A DNA stretch of 64,000 nucleotides from Pseudomonas poae (GTDB lineage: Bacteria > Pseudomonadota > Gammaproteobacteria > Pseudomonadales > Pseudomonadaceae), in NCBI GenBank assembly GCA_028869255.1, contig CP110972.1, positions 873,001-937,000 on the forward strand, read 5' to 3'. The position numbers and the translations under genes were made by a program. Position 1 is the stretch's first letter; every line of letters starts with the position of its first letter. Shown here piece by piece: positions 1 through 8,600 of this stretch. The notes under the pieces were generated by a model. It was not told the origin of the DNA and made no database searches. It worked only from the letters and a program-made list of their open reading frames with translations.

Positions 1-518
1 GTGAAGTTGTCCATGCCTGAACGCGCCGCGCCCGAGTGGCCCATGCCGGGCATGCCGCCCCACATGTCCGCCAGCATATTGACGATGGCCCCACCGTGCT
101 TGCTCATCGACTGGTTGAACACTTCCCGCGCCATCAGAAAACCGCCGACCAGGTTGGTGCGCAGCACGGTTTCAAAGCCTTTTTGGTTGATCGACGCCAG
201 CGGTGACGGGTATTGGCCGCCCGCATTGTTCACCAGGCCATGGATCGGCCCGTGCGCCTGAACCACCTGTGCGACCAACGCCTGCACCGCCTCTTCATCG
301 CGAATATCACAGGTCTGCCAATGGACGGCGCCGCCGTCTTCGGTTATTTCCGCCGCGACCTTTTGCAGTTTTTCGGGCTTGCGCCCCACCAGGATGATGC
401 GGGCGCCGAGGGCCGCCAGTTCATGGGCGGTGCAGCGGCCAATTCCGCTGCCGCCGCCGGTGACGATGATGGTTTGCCCCTGGAACAGCTGGGCTCTGAA
501 GATCGAGTCGAAGGCCAC
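1..518 (-). CDS. SDR-family oxidoreductase, AtuB-like (3' part cut off by window edge)
   Basis: Short-chain dehydrogenase/reductase. Reading the minus strand from a GTG at 518, the protein opens VAFDSIFRAQLFQGQ and has the nucleotide-binding motif TGGGSGIG near residue 20 and the structural NNAGG motif near residue 95. The catalytic YxxxK region would lie near or beyond the window edge, so it cannot be confirmed. The gene starts 12 bp after the stop of the AtuA-family gene on the same strand, so the two are surely co-transcribed. In P. aeruginosa the gene after atuA (atuB) is also an SDR of citronellol/geranyl-CoA catabolism, which makes an AtuB-like role plausible. The substrate is not shown by the sequence. 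The start codon is GTG; I saw no in-frame ATG nearby. Confidence 0.8.
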   Translation of the reverse strand, partial: MAFDSIFRAQLFQGQTIIVTGGGSGIGRCTAHELAALGARIILVGRKPEKLQKVAAEITEDGGAVHWQTCDIRDEEAVQALVAQVVQAHGPIHGLVNNAGGQYPSPLASINQKGFETVLRTNLVGGFLMAREVFNQSMSKHGGAIVNMLADMWGGMPGMGHSGAARSGMDNF

Positions 519-530
519 GGCGACGGTCCT

Positions 531-2309
531 TTAGGTGAGTGAGTCAGCGATGTGTTGCGGCACGGCGATGGGGATTTCCAACAGCTGCTGGGCGAAGGCT
601 TTGCCTTGCGGGTCGATGCGCAGGCTGGCGATGCCGCCGCCGCCCAGGGCGTTTTCCAGCAGGAAGTTGAGGCTGTGGCTGCCCGGTAAATACCAGCGCT
701 CGACGCGGCCGTGCACGGGGTCGAGCACGTGGCCCATCCAGTCGACGAGCACTTGCGGGGTCAGCGCTTCGGCGATCCACGGCAGGTACTCGGGGGCGCG
801 GGCGATCACTCCGATATTGCTGTGGTTGCCCTTGTCGCCGGAGCGCGCCACGGCGAGCTTCACCAGCGGCACGCTGGCGTCGGCGCGGCCTTGGGGCTTG
901 GGCGGATCAACCGGCGCGGCAGGCAGGGTGGGGGCATCGGCCAGGGGCAGCGCGCAGACGTGGCGTTCGCCCTGGAAGTCGATCACCCGCTCACAGGCGG
1001 CCTTATCGATCAGAAACGAAAACAGCCGAATCAGCGGGTACACGGTTGGCCGCCCGCCCACAATCCCGGTCAGCCCCGGCGCCATGCCGGTGGCGGCCTG
1101 GGCGATTTCACGGGCGAACAACACCAGCGCCGCTTTGCTTGGGTGGCGCACCGCAAGCTTGACCACCACTTCGCGGCAATCCTGGCGCCGGGCGTGGGCG
1201 CCGTAGGTGGCTTCGCTGCCGAGCAGTTCGATATTCACTTCGGTGTAGGGCGCCCAGCCGCGCAGGCTGAACAGTTCGCTGGTCTTGTGGATGATCGCCT
1301 GGCTGACCCGCTCGGCCTTGGCCACCGCATCAATCCCGGCGATCAGGCAACTGGCGGTGCAACGAAAGCCGTCCGGGTAGGTGGCGCTGACCTTGTACTG
1401 CGCGGTTGGCGGCAAGCCCGTGGCGCCGTGCAGGCGCACGCTGTGTTTGCCTTGCTGCTGCACTTTGACCTGGCTGAAATCGCAGATCACATCGGGCAAC
1501 AGGTAAGCGTGTGGGTTGCCGATTTCATACAGCAGTTGTTCGGCCACGCTGAGTTCGCTGATCAGCCCGCCCGTGCCGTCGACTTTATTGACGGTGAACT
1601 GGCCGTCGGCGCTGACTTCGACGATGGGGAAACCGATGTGTTCGTAGTCCGGCACGTCGCGCCAGTCGGTGAAATTGCCGCCGGTGCACTGCGCGCCGCA
1701 TTCGATGATATGCCCGGCCAGCGCGGCCTGGGCCAGGCGGTCGTAGTCCTGCCACGACCAGTCGAACTCATGCACCAGCGCGGCGCTGACCACCGCGCTG
1801 TCGACCACGCGCCCGGTGATCACGATATCCGCGCCCAGCTTCAGCGCCTGGGTGATGCCCGGCGCGCCGAGGTAGGCATTCGCAGACACGCACATCGGCG
1901 GCAGCGGCGTGCCGTTGAACATGTCGTGGATGCCGTGCAGGTGCTTGAGCTGGGGTTGCAGGTCGTCGCCCAGCAGCACGGCGATTTTCAAGGGCAGTCG
2001 GGCCTTGTCGCAGGCCGCTTGCAGAGCGGCGGCGCAGGCCAGCGGGTTGATGCCGCCAGCGTTACTGATCACGCGCAGGCCCTGGCGCTGGATATCGGCC
2101 AGCAGCGGGGTGAGCACGTCGACAAAATCCGTGGCGTAGCCGGCGTGAGGGTCTTTCATCCGCGCCCCGGCGAGGATCGACATCGTGACTTCCGCCAGGT
2201 AGTCGAACACCAGGTAGTCCAGCGCGCCGCCATGCACCAATTGGGCGGCGGCGGTGCAAGTGTCGCCCCAGAAGGCGCTGGCGCAGCCAATACGAACCGT
2301 CTTGCTCAT
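531..2309 (-). CDS. atuA: AtuA family protein, fused two-domain form (592 aa)
   Basis: Member of the acyclic terpene utilization AtuA family (formerly DUF1446). In P. aeruginosa the atu cluster breaks down citronellol and geraniol; the biochemical step of AtuA itself is not settled. The N-terminal part (about residues 1-450) opens [15 protein letters not shown] and carries the family block GGINPLACA near residue 85. The C-terminal part (about residues 485-592) begins near [15 protein letters not shown] and ends with a Gly-rich GGGGIASLR stretch. It aligns by eye with the free-standing small protein at 58931-59239. First gene of a minus-strand operon with the SDR, divergent from a TetR gene with paired palindromes between them. 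Confident for the family, moderate for terpene catabolism. Confidence 0.82.
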   Translation of the reverse strand: MSKTVRIGCASAFWGDTCTAAAQLVHGGALDYLVFDYLAEVTMSILAGARMKDPHAGYATDFVDVLTPLLADIQRQGLRVISNAGGINPLACAAALQAACDKARLPLKIAVLLGDDLQPQLKHLHGIHDMFNGTPLPPMCVSANAYLGAPGITQALKLGADIVITGRVVDSAVVSAALVHEFDWSWQDYDRLAQAALAGHIIECGAQCTGGNFTDWRDVPDYEHIGFPIVEVSADGQFTVNKVDGTGGLISELSVAEQLLYEIGNPHAYLLPDVICDFSQVKVQQQGKHSVRLHGATGLPPTAQYKVSATYPDGFRCTASCLIAGIDAVAKAERVSQAIIHKTSELFSLRGWAPYTEVNIELLGSEATYGAHARRQDCREVVVKLAVRHPSKAALVLFAREIAQAATGMAPGLTGIVGGRPTVYPLIRLFSFLIDKAACERVIDFQGERHVCALPLADAPTLPAAPVDPPKPQGRADASVPLVKLAVARSGDKGNHSNIGVIARAPEYLPWIAEALTPQVLVDWMGHVLDPVHGRVERWYLPGSHSLNFLLENALGGGGIASLRIDPQGKAFAQQLLEIPIAVPQHIADSLT

Positions 2310-2345
2310 GAGAAATCCTTCCTCGAATGGCTGCGGTCGAGACTA

Positions 2346-2404
2346 CCAAGCAAGCGCTTGGTTTGTAAACTCCGACCGCAAGTTTTACCCAAGCGCTTGC
2401 TTGG
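2346..2404. promoter_or_regulatory. Paired TetR-type operators between atuA and the tetR gene
   Basis: Two copies of the perfect 10-bp palindrome CAAGCGCTTG lie at 2351-2360 and 2390-2399. With flanks they read CCAAGCAAGCGCTTGG (2346-2361) and CCAAGCGCTTGCTTGG (2389-2404). These are exact reverse complements of each other, so the pair forms a larger mirror-image arrangement. They sit in the 153-bp divergent region between atuA (start 2309) and tetR (start 2463), where a local repressor would be expected to control both promoters. Binding by the adjacent regulator is inferred. Confidence 0.72.
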
Positions 2405-2462
2405 GTGGCTGCCACGGCCTAAATTGCCGCCCAAGACGTCAGCACAAGTGAAGGAGAGCAGC

Positions 2463-3086
2463 ATGGATGAGCACAAAGCCCTGCGGGTGATGCGCACCAT
2501 GGTCGACGCCGGCCAATTGACCGACCCCGACAGTGCCCGGGGCAAGTTACTGCAAACCGCGGCTCACCTGTTTCGTAACAAGGGTTTTGAGCGCACGACT
2601 GTGCGTGATCTGGCGAGTGCGGTGGGCATTCAGTCCGGCAGCATCTTTCATCACTTCAAGAGCAAGGACGAGATCCTGCGGGCGGTGATGGAGGAAACCA
2701 TCCACTACAACACCGCGCTGATGCGCGCCTCGCTTGAGGAAGCGACGAACGTGCGTGAGCGTGTGCTGGCGCTGATTCGCTGCGAATTGCAATCGATCAT
2801 GGGCGGCAGCGGCGAGGCGATGGCGGTGCTGGTGTATGAGTGGCGCTCGCTGTCGGACGAGGGCCAGGCCCAGGTGCTGGCGCTGCGCGATGTGTATGAA
2901 ACGCTCTGGTTGCAGGTGCTGGGCGAGGCCAAGGCCGCCGGGTATATCAAGGGCGATGTGTTTATTGCTCGACGTTTCCTCACCGGTGCGTTGTCCTGGA
3001 CCACCACGTGGTTTCGCGCCGAAGGCAGCCTCACCCTCGAACAGTTGGCCGAAGAGGCCCTTTTGATGGTTTTGAAGGCCGATTGA
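2463..3086 (+). CDS. TetR/AcrR family regulator, AtuR-like
   Basis: 207-residue TetR-family repressor. I start it at the ATG at 2463 (MDEHKALRVM), preceded by a clear GAAGGAGAG ribosome site; the open frame runs much further upstream but only as antisense of atuA. The N-terminal helix-turn-helix is readable at about residues 40-65 (TTVRDLASAVGIQSGSIFHHF, followed by KSKDEIL), with the usual YxHFxxK-like ending. The C-terminal part is the variable ligand and dimer domain. It is divergent from atuA, and two mirror-image palindromes lie between them, so local repression of the atu-like operon and of itself is likely. P. aeruginosa AtuR has the same arrangement. Ligand unknown. Confidence 0.85.
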   Translation: MDEHKALRVMRTMVDAGQLTDPDSARGKLLQTAAHLFRNKGFERTTVRDLASAVGIQSGSIFHHFKSKDEILRAVMEETIHYNTALMRASLEEATNVRERVLALIRCELQSIMGGSGEAMAVLVYEWRSLSDEGQAQVLALRDVYETLWLQVLGEAKAAGYIKGDVFIARRFLTGALSWTTTWFRAEGSLTLEQLAEEALLMVLKAD

Positions 3087-3179
3087 GGCGCAAGCTATTA
3101 ATTTACCGGTGGAAAGTTGTCTCCTCAGACAAAAACGCCTAGCTTATCGCCATCAGAGTATTCAACGGTGCGTGCCTCA

Positions 3180-3968
3180 ATGTTTTCGCCATGGCGGCTG
3201 GCTGCAGGAGTTACTTTTTGGGCACTGGGCGCCGCGTGGTGGATGCCGGCTTCGGCTGCGCAATTGGTGCGCATCGGCGCGGCGCATTTCCCGCCTTACA
3301 CCGTGCGCCCCGAGCAGGGCGCCGACACCGGTTTGCTGCCGCAGCTGGTCGAGGCGCTGAACGCCTCACAGACCGATTACCAATTTGTGCTGGTGCCCAC
3401 CTCCATCCCGCGGCGTTTTCGGGATTTCGAGCAAGGTCGTGTCGACATGGCGATCTTCGAAAACCCTGACTGGGGCTGGCAGAAGATTCCCCACACCAGC
3501 GTCGACATGGGCCTGGAAGACGCAGAAATTTTCGTCGCCCAGCGTAAGCCCGATCGCGGCCAGGACTATTTCGCCGACCTTGCCGGCAAACGCCTGGCAG
3601 TGTTCAGCGGCTATCACTACGCCTTCGCCAACTTCAACCCCGACCCCAAGTACATGGCCGAGCACTTCAACGCCACGTTGACTTACTCCCATGACAGCAA
3701 CCTGCTGATGGTGGTGCGCGGGCGTGCCGATATTGCCTTGGTGACGCGCTCGTACCTGAGTGATTTCATGGTGCGCAATGCTGATATGGCCGGGCAGTTC
3801 CTGGTGTCGGAGCGCATCGACCAGGTCTATCACCACTACGCCTTACTGCGGCCCAAGGCGCCGATTACGGGTGAGGCGTTTTCCGTGCTGCTCAGGCATT
3901 TGCGCGATAACGGGCAGATGTTGAAGATCTTCGAGCCGTATCGCATCGATGTAATGCCGGTGCCCTGA
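3180..3968 (+). CDS. Periplasmic substrate-binding protein (transporter-type, solute-binding family 3-like)
   Basis: About 262 residues. The ATG at 3180 is preferred because it opens a good signal peptide (MFSPWRLAAGVTF...MPASAA) with cleavage likely after ASA-A; TTG at 3117 gives an extended start with no signal-like N-terminus. The mature part reads VRIGAAHFPPYTV near its beginning, typical of type 2 periplasmic binding folds that bind amino acids or similar small solutes. No permease or ATPase gene is adjacent, so it may work with a transporter elsewhere or have a sensory role. Convergent with pvdS; a strong hairpin lies between the two stops. Substrate unknown. Confidence 0.75.
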   Translation: MFSPWRLAAGVTFWALGAAWWMPASAAQLVRIGAAHFPPYTVRPEQGADTGLLPQLVEALNASQTDYQFVLVPTSIPRRFRDFEQGRVDMAIFENPDWGWQKIPHTSVDMGLEDAEIFVAQRKPDRGQDYFADLAGKRLAVFSGYHYAFANFNPDPKYMAEHFNATLTYSHDSNLLMVVRGRADIALVTRSYLSDFMVRNADMAGQFLVSERIDQVYHHYALLRPKAPITGEAFSVLLRHLRDNGQMLKIFEPYRIDVMPVP

Positions 3969-3986
3969 GATCAAAGTAGTGAGCCA

Positions 3987-4018
3987 AATGTGGGAGCGGG
4001 CAAGCCCACTCCCACATT
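3987..4018. repeat. REP-type palindrome between convergent genes
   Basis: Near-perfect inverted repeat: AATGTGGGAGCGGGC, AA, then GCCCACTCCCACATT, with one mismatch. It lies between the stop of the periplasmic binding protein (3968) and the stop of pvdS (4034). The core is the GTGGGAGCGGGC REP type. It could help end transcription from both sides, though there is no long T-run. Confidence 0.85.
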
Positions 4019-4033
4019 GGCATTGCGCTATTT

Positions 4034-4585
4034 TCAGACCCTGCGCGCAAACGTATCGCTGTGGTTGCCCGAGACCTTGCGGCAATGCACCAGCGCGTCA
4101 CGAATCATGAAGTTCACCAGGGTCGGCGATACGCCGAGTTCCTTGGCGATGTCCTTTTGCGGCACGCCGTGCAGGCGATACATCTCGAACGCGTAGCGGG
4201 TGCGCTGGGGCAGCTCCGTCAGGGCGTCGGCGATGTTTTCCAGGGTATTGAAATTGATGTGCGAGGTTTCCGGTGAAGCGCCGTGAATAACCACATTCAA
4301 GCCTTCCTCTTCCGTCCCGGAGTATTTGAGCTCCAGGGCCTGCTTGCGGTAGTGATCGATCGCCAGGTTGCGCACGATCTGGAACAGATAGCTGAGCTGG
4401 GCCTTGAACGATGACGTGATCGTTGGCGCCGATTGCAGCCGGAAGTAGGCGTCCTGCACTACGTCTTCGGCACGGGAGCGGCAACCGGTAATGCGCGCCG
4501 CGATCTTCACCAGAATCAGTCGATTATCGACAAAAGCCTGGAGAAGCGGTGAGTCGCACCTGCCTGTGGATACTTGTTCCGTCAT
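4034..4585 (-). CDS. pvdS: PvdS, extracytoplasmic-function sigma factor for pyoverdine genes
   Basis: 183-residue ECF sigma factor that directs RNA polymerase to iron-starvation promoters of pyoverdine genes. I start at the ATG at 4585 (MTEQVSTGRCDSP), which has AAGGTG six bases upstream; a GTG nine bases earlier is possible. Region 2 is visible at about residues 15-80 (AEDVVQDAYFRLQS, SYLFQIVRNLAIDHYRKQA) and region 4 at about 120-170 (VPQKDIAKELGVSPTLV). The sequence is very close to P. aeruginosa PvdS as I remember it. No anti-sigma gene is in the window (FpvR lies elsewhere in known genomes). A Fur-box-like site lies about 80 bp upstream, fitting repression by Fur-iron. Divergent from pvdG, which carries a PvdS-type promoter. 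Confidence 0.96.
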   Translation of the reverse strand: MTEQVSTGRCDSPLLQAFVDNRLILVKIAARITGCRSRAEDVVQDAYFRLQSAPTITSSFKAQLSYLFQIVRNLAIDHYRKQALELKYSGTEEEGLNVVIHGASPETSHINFNTLENIADALTELPQRTRYAFEMYRLHGVPQKDIAKELGVSPTLVNFMIRDALVHCRKVSGNHSDTFARRV

Positions 4586-4663
4586 GGAAATCACCTTGTC
4601 GCAAAAGAGGTTAGGGGAGGGCGTCCTTGCTGAGGCCTCCTACACATCGGGCAACAAATTATG

Positions 4664-4682
4664 CTTAATGATAATGATTGTC
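4664..4682. promoter_or_regulatory. Fur box upstream of pvdS
   Basis: The 19 bases CTTAATGATAATGATTGTC match the classical Fur consensus GATAATGATAATCATTATC at 15 of 19 positions. The site is about 80 bp upstream of the pvdS start in the pvdS-pvdG divergent region. Fur control of pvdS is established in Pseudomonas; occupancy here is inferred from the match. Confidence 0.85.
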
Positions 4683-4751
4683 AAATGAGAAGGCGAACTA
4701 ATCTTATGCCTTTCTGAAAGGTGTGAACCGTGTCTCGCTCGTCCCGGCGAC

Positions 4752-4775
4752 TAATTATTTGCCACCGCCGTCCGT
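4752..4775 (+). promoter_or_regulatory. PvdS-dependent (iron starvation) promoter of pvdG-pvdL
   Basis: TAATT at 4752-4756, a 16-bp spacer, then CGT at 4773-4775. This fits the known PvdS promoter pattern TAAAT-N16-CGT with one change in the -35 element. It lies about 110 bp upstream of pvdG on the correct strand. The rest of the 301-bp pvdS-pvdG intergenic region holds the Fur box and no visible gene. Confidence 0.65.
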
Positions 4776-4886
4776 TCTTCTGGGTGACAGGTCCGTTAGT
4801 AAAACGACCAAGGATCAGCACCCCCAGGAGGGCGACATGGGTTTTTATCGTGCACACAGCGTGTTTCAGTTTGGAGTACTCAAGTG

Positions 4887-5639
4887 ATGAGTACGCCGAC
4901 TCGACTGCGCCTGTTCTGCCTGCCCTATTCGGGGGCCAGCGCCATGGTTTATGCCCGTTGGCGCCGCGCTTTGCCGGACTGGCTGCAGGTGTGCCCGCTG
5001 GAATTGCCCGGGCGTGGCATGCGCATGGATGAGCCCCTGCAGCGTGATATCAAGGCCCTGGCGGCGCAGCTGGCAGATGAAATCAGCTGCGACCTGAGCG
5101 GCCCCTACGCCTTGTTCGGCCACAGCCTTGGAGGTCTGCTGGCGTTCGAGCTGGCCCATGCGTTGCGTGAGCGTGGTGTGCCCGCGCCCCTGGCGTTATT
5201 TGCCTCCGGTACGGCTGGCCCGGCGCGCCGCGATGTCAGCGAATACGCCATCGAAAAGACCGATGAACAATTGATCGCTCGCCTGCGCGAGCTGCAGGGC
5301 ACCGCCGAAGAGGCCCTGGCCAACCCCGAATTGATGCAATTGATGCTGCCGATTCTGCGCGCCGACTTCCTGCTGTGCGGCAGCTTCAGCTACGGCGTGC
5401 GCGAGCCGCTGGGCATGCCGATCCACGTGTTCGGCGGCAAGCAGGACAGCGTGCGCGCCGACCAGTTGCTCGACTGGCAACTCGATGCCTCCAGCGGCTT
5501 TTCCCTCGACATGTTCGACGGCCACCACTTCTTCCTCGTGCAGCACGAAAGCGCGGTACTGCGCTGCGTGCGGCGCTACGCCGATGAGCACCTGGCCCGC
5601 TGGCGCAATGGCGCGGCGCGGCAACTGGCCGCCGGCTGA
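4887..5639 (+). CDS. pvdG: PvdG, type II thioesterase of pyoverdine synthesis
   Basis: About 250-residue alpha/beta hydrolase of the type II thioesterase class, which removes wrong or stalled groups from NRPS carrier domains. The N-terminal [14 protein letters not shown] and the nucleophile elbow GHSLGG (Ser near residue 91) are plain; a late GHHFF supplies the catalytic His near residue 211, and the GGKQD region near residue 182 likely carries the acid. Start is either GTG 4884 or ATG 4887; a GGAG lies 7 or 10 bases upstream respectively. It precedes pvdL by 53 bp on the same strand, as in other fluorescent pseudomonads, and both should be read from the PvdS promoter upstream. Confidence 0.93.
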   Translation: MSTPTRLRLFCLPYSGASAMVYARWRRALPDWLQVCPLELPGRGMRMDEPLQRDIKALAAQLADEISCDLSGPYALFGHSLGGLLAFELAHALRERGVPAPLALFASGTAGPARRDVSEYAIEKTDEQLIARLRELQGTAEEALANPELMQLMLPILRADFLLCGSFSYGVREPLGMPIHVFGGKQDSVRADQLLDWQLDASSGFSLDMFDGHHFFLVQHESAVLRCVRRYADEHLARWRNGAARQLAAG

Positions 5640-5692
5640 ACGCTGCTTCCAATTCCCGAATTTCCCGTAAGCCGATTTCAGGCAGGAACCCC

Positions 5693-8600
5693 ATGATGGA
5701 CGCCTTCGAACTTCCCCGCACCCTGGTCCAGTCCCTTCAACGTCGCGCCGCGCAGACCCCGGACCAGGTGGCTCTGCGCTTCCTGGCCGAGTCGGCCGAG
5801 CACAGTGTGGTACTGAGTTATCGCGACCTGGATCAACGCGCCCGCACCATCGCTGCCGCCTTGCAGGCGAATGCGGCACTGGGTGATCGGGCGGTGCTGT
5901 TGTTCCCCAGCGGCCCGGACTACGTCGCGGCGTTCTTTGGTTGCCTGTACGCCGGGGTGATCGCGGTGCCGGCTTATCCGCCGGAGTCCACCCGCCGTCA
6001 TCACCAGGAGCGCCTGCTCTCGATCATCAGCGACGCCGAACCGCGCCTGCTGCTGACCATCGCCAGCCTGGGCGATGGCCTGGCGCAGCTCGAAAACGCG
6101 CCGCCGGTGCTGAGCGTCGACACCCTGGAGGCGCACCTCGCCAACGCCTGGGTCGAACCCGAATTACACGCCGACGACATCGCGTTCCTGCAATACACCT
6201 CAGGCTCCACCGCGCTGCCCAAGGGCGTGCAGGTCAGCCACGGCAACCTGGTGGCCAATGAAGTGCTGATCCGTCGCGGCTTCGGCATCGACTTGAACCC
6301 CGACGACGTGATCGTCAGCTGGCTGCCGCTGTACCACGACATGGGCCTGATCGGCGGCCTGCTGCAGCCGATCTTCAGCGGCGTGCCGTGCGTGTTGATG
6401 TCGCCGGCCTACTTCCTGGGCCGGCCGTTGCGCTGGCTGGAGGCGATCAGTGAATACGGCGGCACCATCAGCGGCGGCCCGGATTTCGCCTACCGCCTGT
6501 GCAGTGAGCGGGTCAGCGACTCGGCGTTGGAGCGCCTCGACTTGAGCACCTGGCGCGTGGCGTATTCGGGCTCCGAACCGATCCGCCTCGACACCCTGGA
6601 GCGCTTCGCCGAGAAGTTCGCCGCCTGCGGTTTTACCCCGGATAATTTCTTCGCCTCTTATGGATTGGCCGAGGCGACCCTGTTTGTCGCCGGCGGCCGC
6701 CGTGGCCATGGCATCCCCGCACTGCGGGTCGACGAACAGGCCCTGGCGGCCAACCGCGCCGAGCCTGGGCAGGGCAGCGCGATCATGAGTTGCGGTACCA
6801 GCCAGCCGGATCACGCGGTGTTGATCGTCGATCCGAGCACGCTCAATGAGTTAGCGGATAACAGCGTCGGCGAACTCTGGGCCACCGGCCCAAGCATTGC
6901 TCACGGCTACTGGCGCAACCCCGAGGCCAGCGCCAAGACTTTCGTGCAGCACGCCGGCCGTACCTGGCTGCGCACCGGTGACCTGGGCTTTATCCGCGAG
7001 GGCGAGGTGTATATCACCGGCCGCCTGAAAGACCTGCTGATCGTGCGCGGCCACAACCTGTACCCCCAGGACATCGAGCAAACCATCGAGCGCGAAGTGG
7101 AAGTGGTACGCAAGGGCCGGGTCGCGGCATTTGCGGTGAATGACCAGGGCCTGGAGGGCATCGGCATTGCGGCGGAAATCAGCCGCAGCGTGCAGAAAAT
7201 CCTGCCGCCCGAAGCGCTGATCAAGGCCATTCGCCAAGCGGTGGCCGAAGCCTGTCAAGAGGCGCCGAGTGTGGTGGTGCTGCTCAACCCCGGCGCCTTG
7301 CCCAAGACGTCCAGCGGCAAGGTGCAGCGTGCGGCCTGCGCGCTGCGCCACAAGGATGGCAGCCTCGACCGCTATGCACAGTTCCCGGACCTGCAGGTGC
7401 GAGCGAGCGATTCCGCACTGGAGTCCGAACTGCAGAGCCAGATAGCAGCGATCTGGTGCGAGCAGTTGCAAGTCGCCACGGTGGCGGCCGATGACCATTT
7501 CTTCCTGCTCGGCGGCAACTCCATCACCGCCACTCAGGTGGTCGCCCGCCTGCGCGAAACCCTCGGCCTGGAGCTGAACCTGCGTCTGCTGTTCGAGGCG
7601 CCGACGCTCGCCGCCTTTGCGGCGAATGTCGCGCAATTGCAGCACGACGGTGGCGTGGCCCAAGGCACGATCCATGCCTTGTCGCGCCAGGGCGAGCTGC
7701 CGCAGTCGCTGGCACAGAACCGCCTGTGGATCACCTGGCAGCTGGACCCAAACAGCAGCGCCTACACCATCCCGGGTGCCCTGCGCTTGCGTGGCGAGCT
7801 GGATGAAGACGCGGTGCGCTCAAGCCTCCAGCACTTGATCCAGCGCCACGAAGCTCTGCGCACGCGTTTCTACGAGCGCGACGGCCAAGCCTTCCAGCGT
7901 GTGGATGCGCGGGTTGAATTCGACCTGCACGTCATCGACCTCAGCGACCTGCCTGTCGCCGAGCGCGAGGCGCGTGCGCAGCAGATCCGCGAAGACGAAG
8001 CACGCACCCAGTTCGACCTGCAAAACGGCCCGCTGCTGTGGGTGACGCTGGTACGCCTGGACGATGAAGATCACCAACTGTTGGTGACGCTGCACCACAT
8101 CATCGCCGACGGCTGGTCGTTGAATATCCTGATCGACGAGTTCTCGCGCTTGTACGCCGCTGCTTCCCAGGGCCAACCCCTGACGCTGCCGCCGTTGGCG
8201 CTGCAGTACGCCGACTATGGCAGTTGGCAGCGCCAATGGCTGGCGGAAGGCGAAGGCCAGCGGCAGCTTGCGTATTGGAAGGCGCAGTTGGGCGACGAGC
8301 ATCCGAGCCTGAGCCTGGCCACCGATCACCCACGGTCTGCGCAACAGCGCCATAGCGCGTCGCGCCACACTGTGCGCCTGGACGCGAGCCTGAGCACAGC
8401 GCTTCGCCAGACCGCCCAGGCTAATGAATCCACGCCGTTCATGCTGTTGCTCGCGGCGTTCCAGACCTTGCTCTACCGCTACAGCGGCCAGCGCGATATC
8501 CGCATCGGCGTGCCGAATGCCAACCGTCCACGCCAGGAAACCCAGGGCCTGATCGGCTTTTTCATCAACACCCTGGTGCTGCGCGCCGAGCTGGACGGGC

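Noticed and set aside
711..2462. Long plus-strand open frame upstream of and in frame with the TetR gene
   Set aside because: It runs antisense through atuA; its sequence is low in family-like motifs and Gly/His/Gln-rich, typical of antisense GC-rich frames. The TetR protein starts at 2463 with its own ribosome site.
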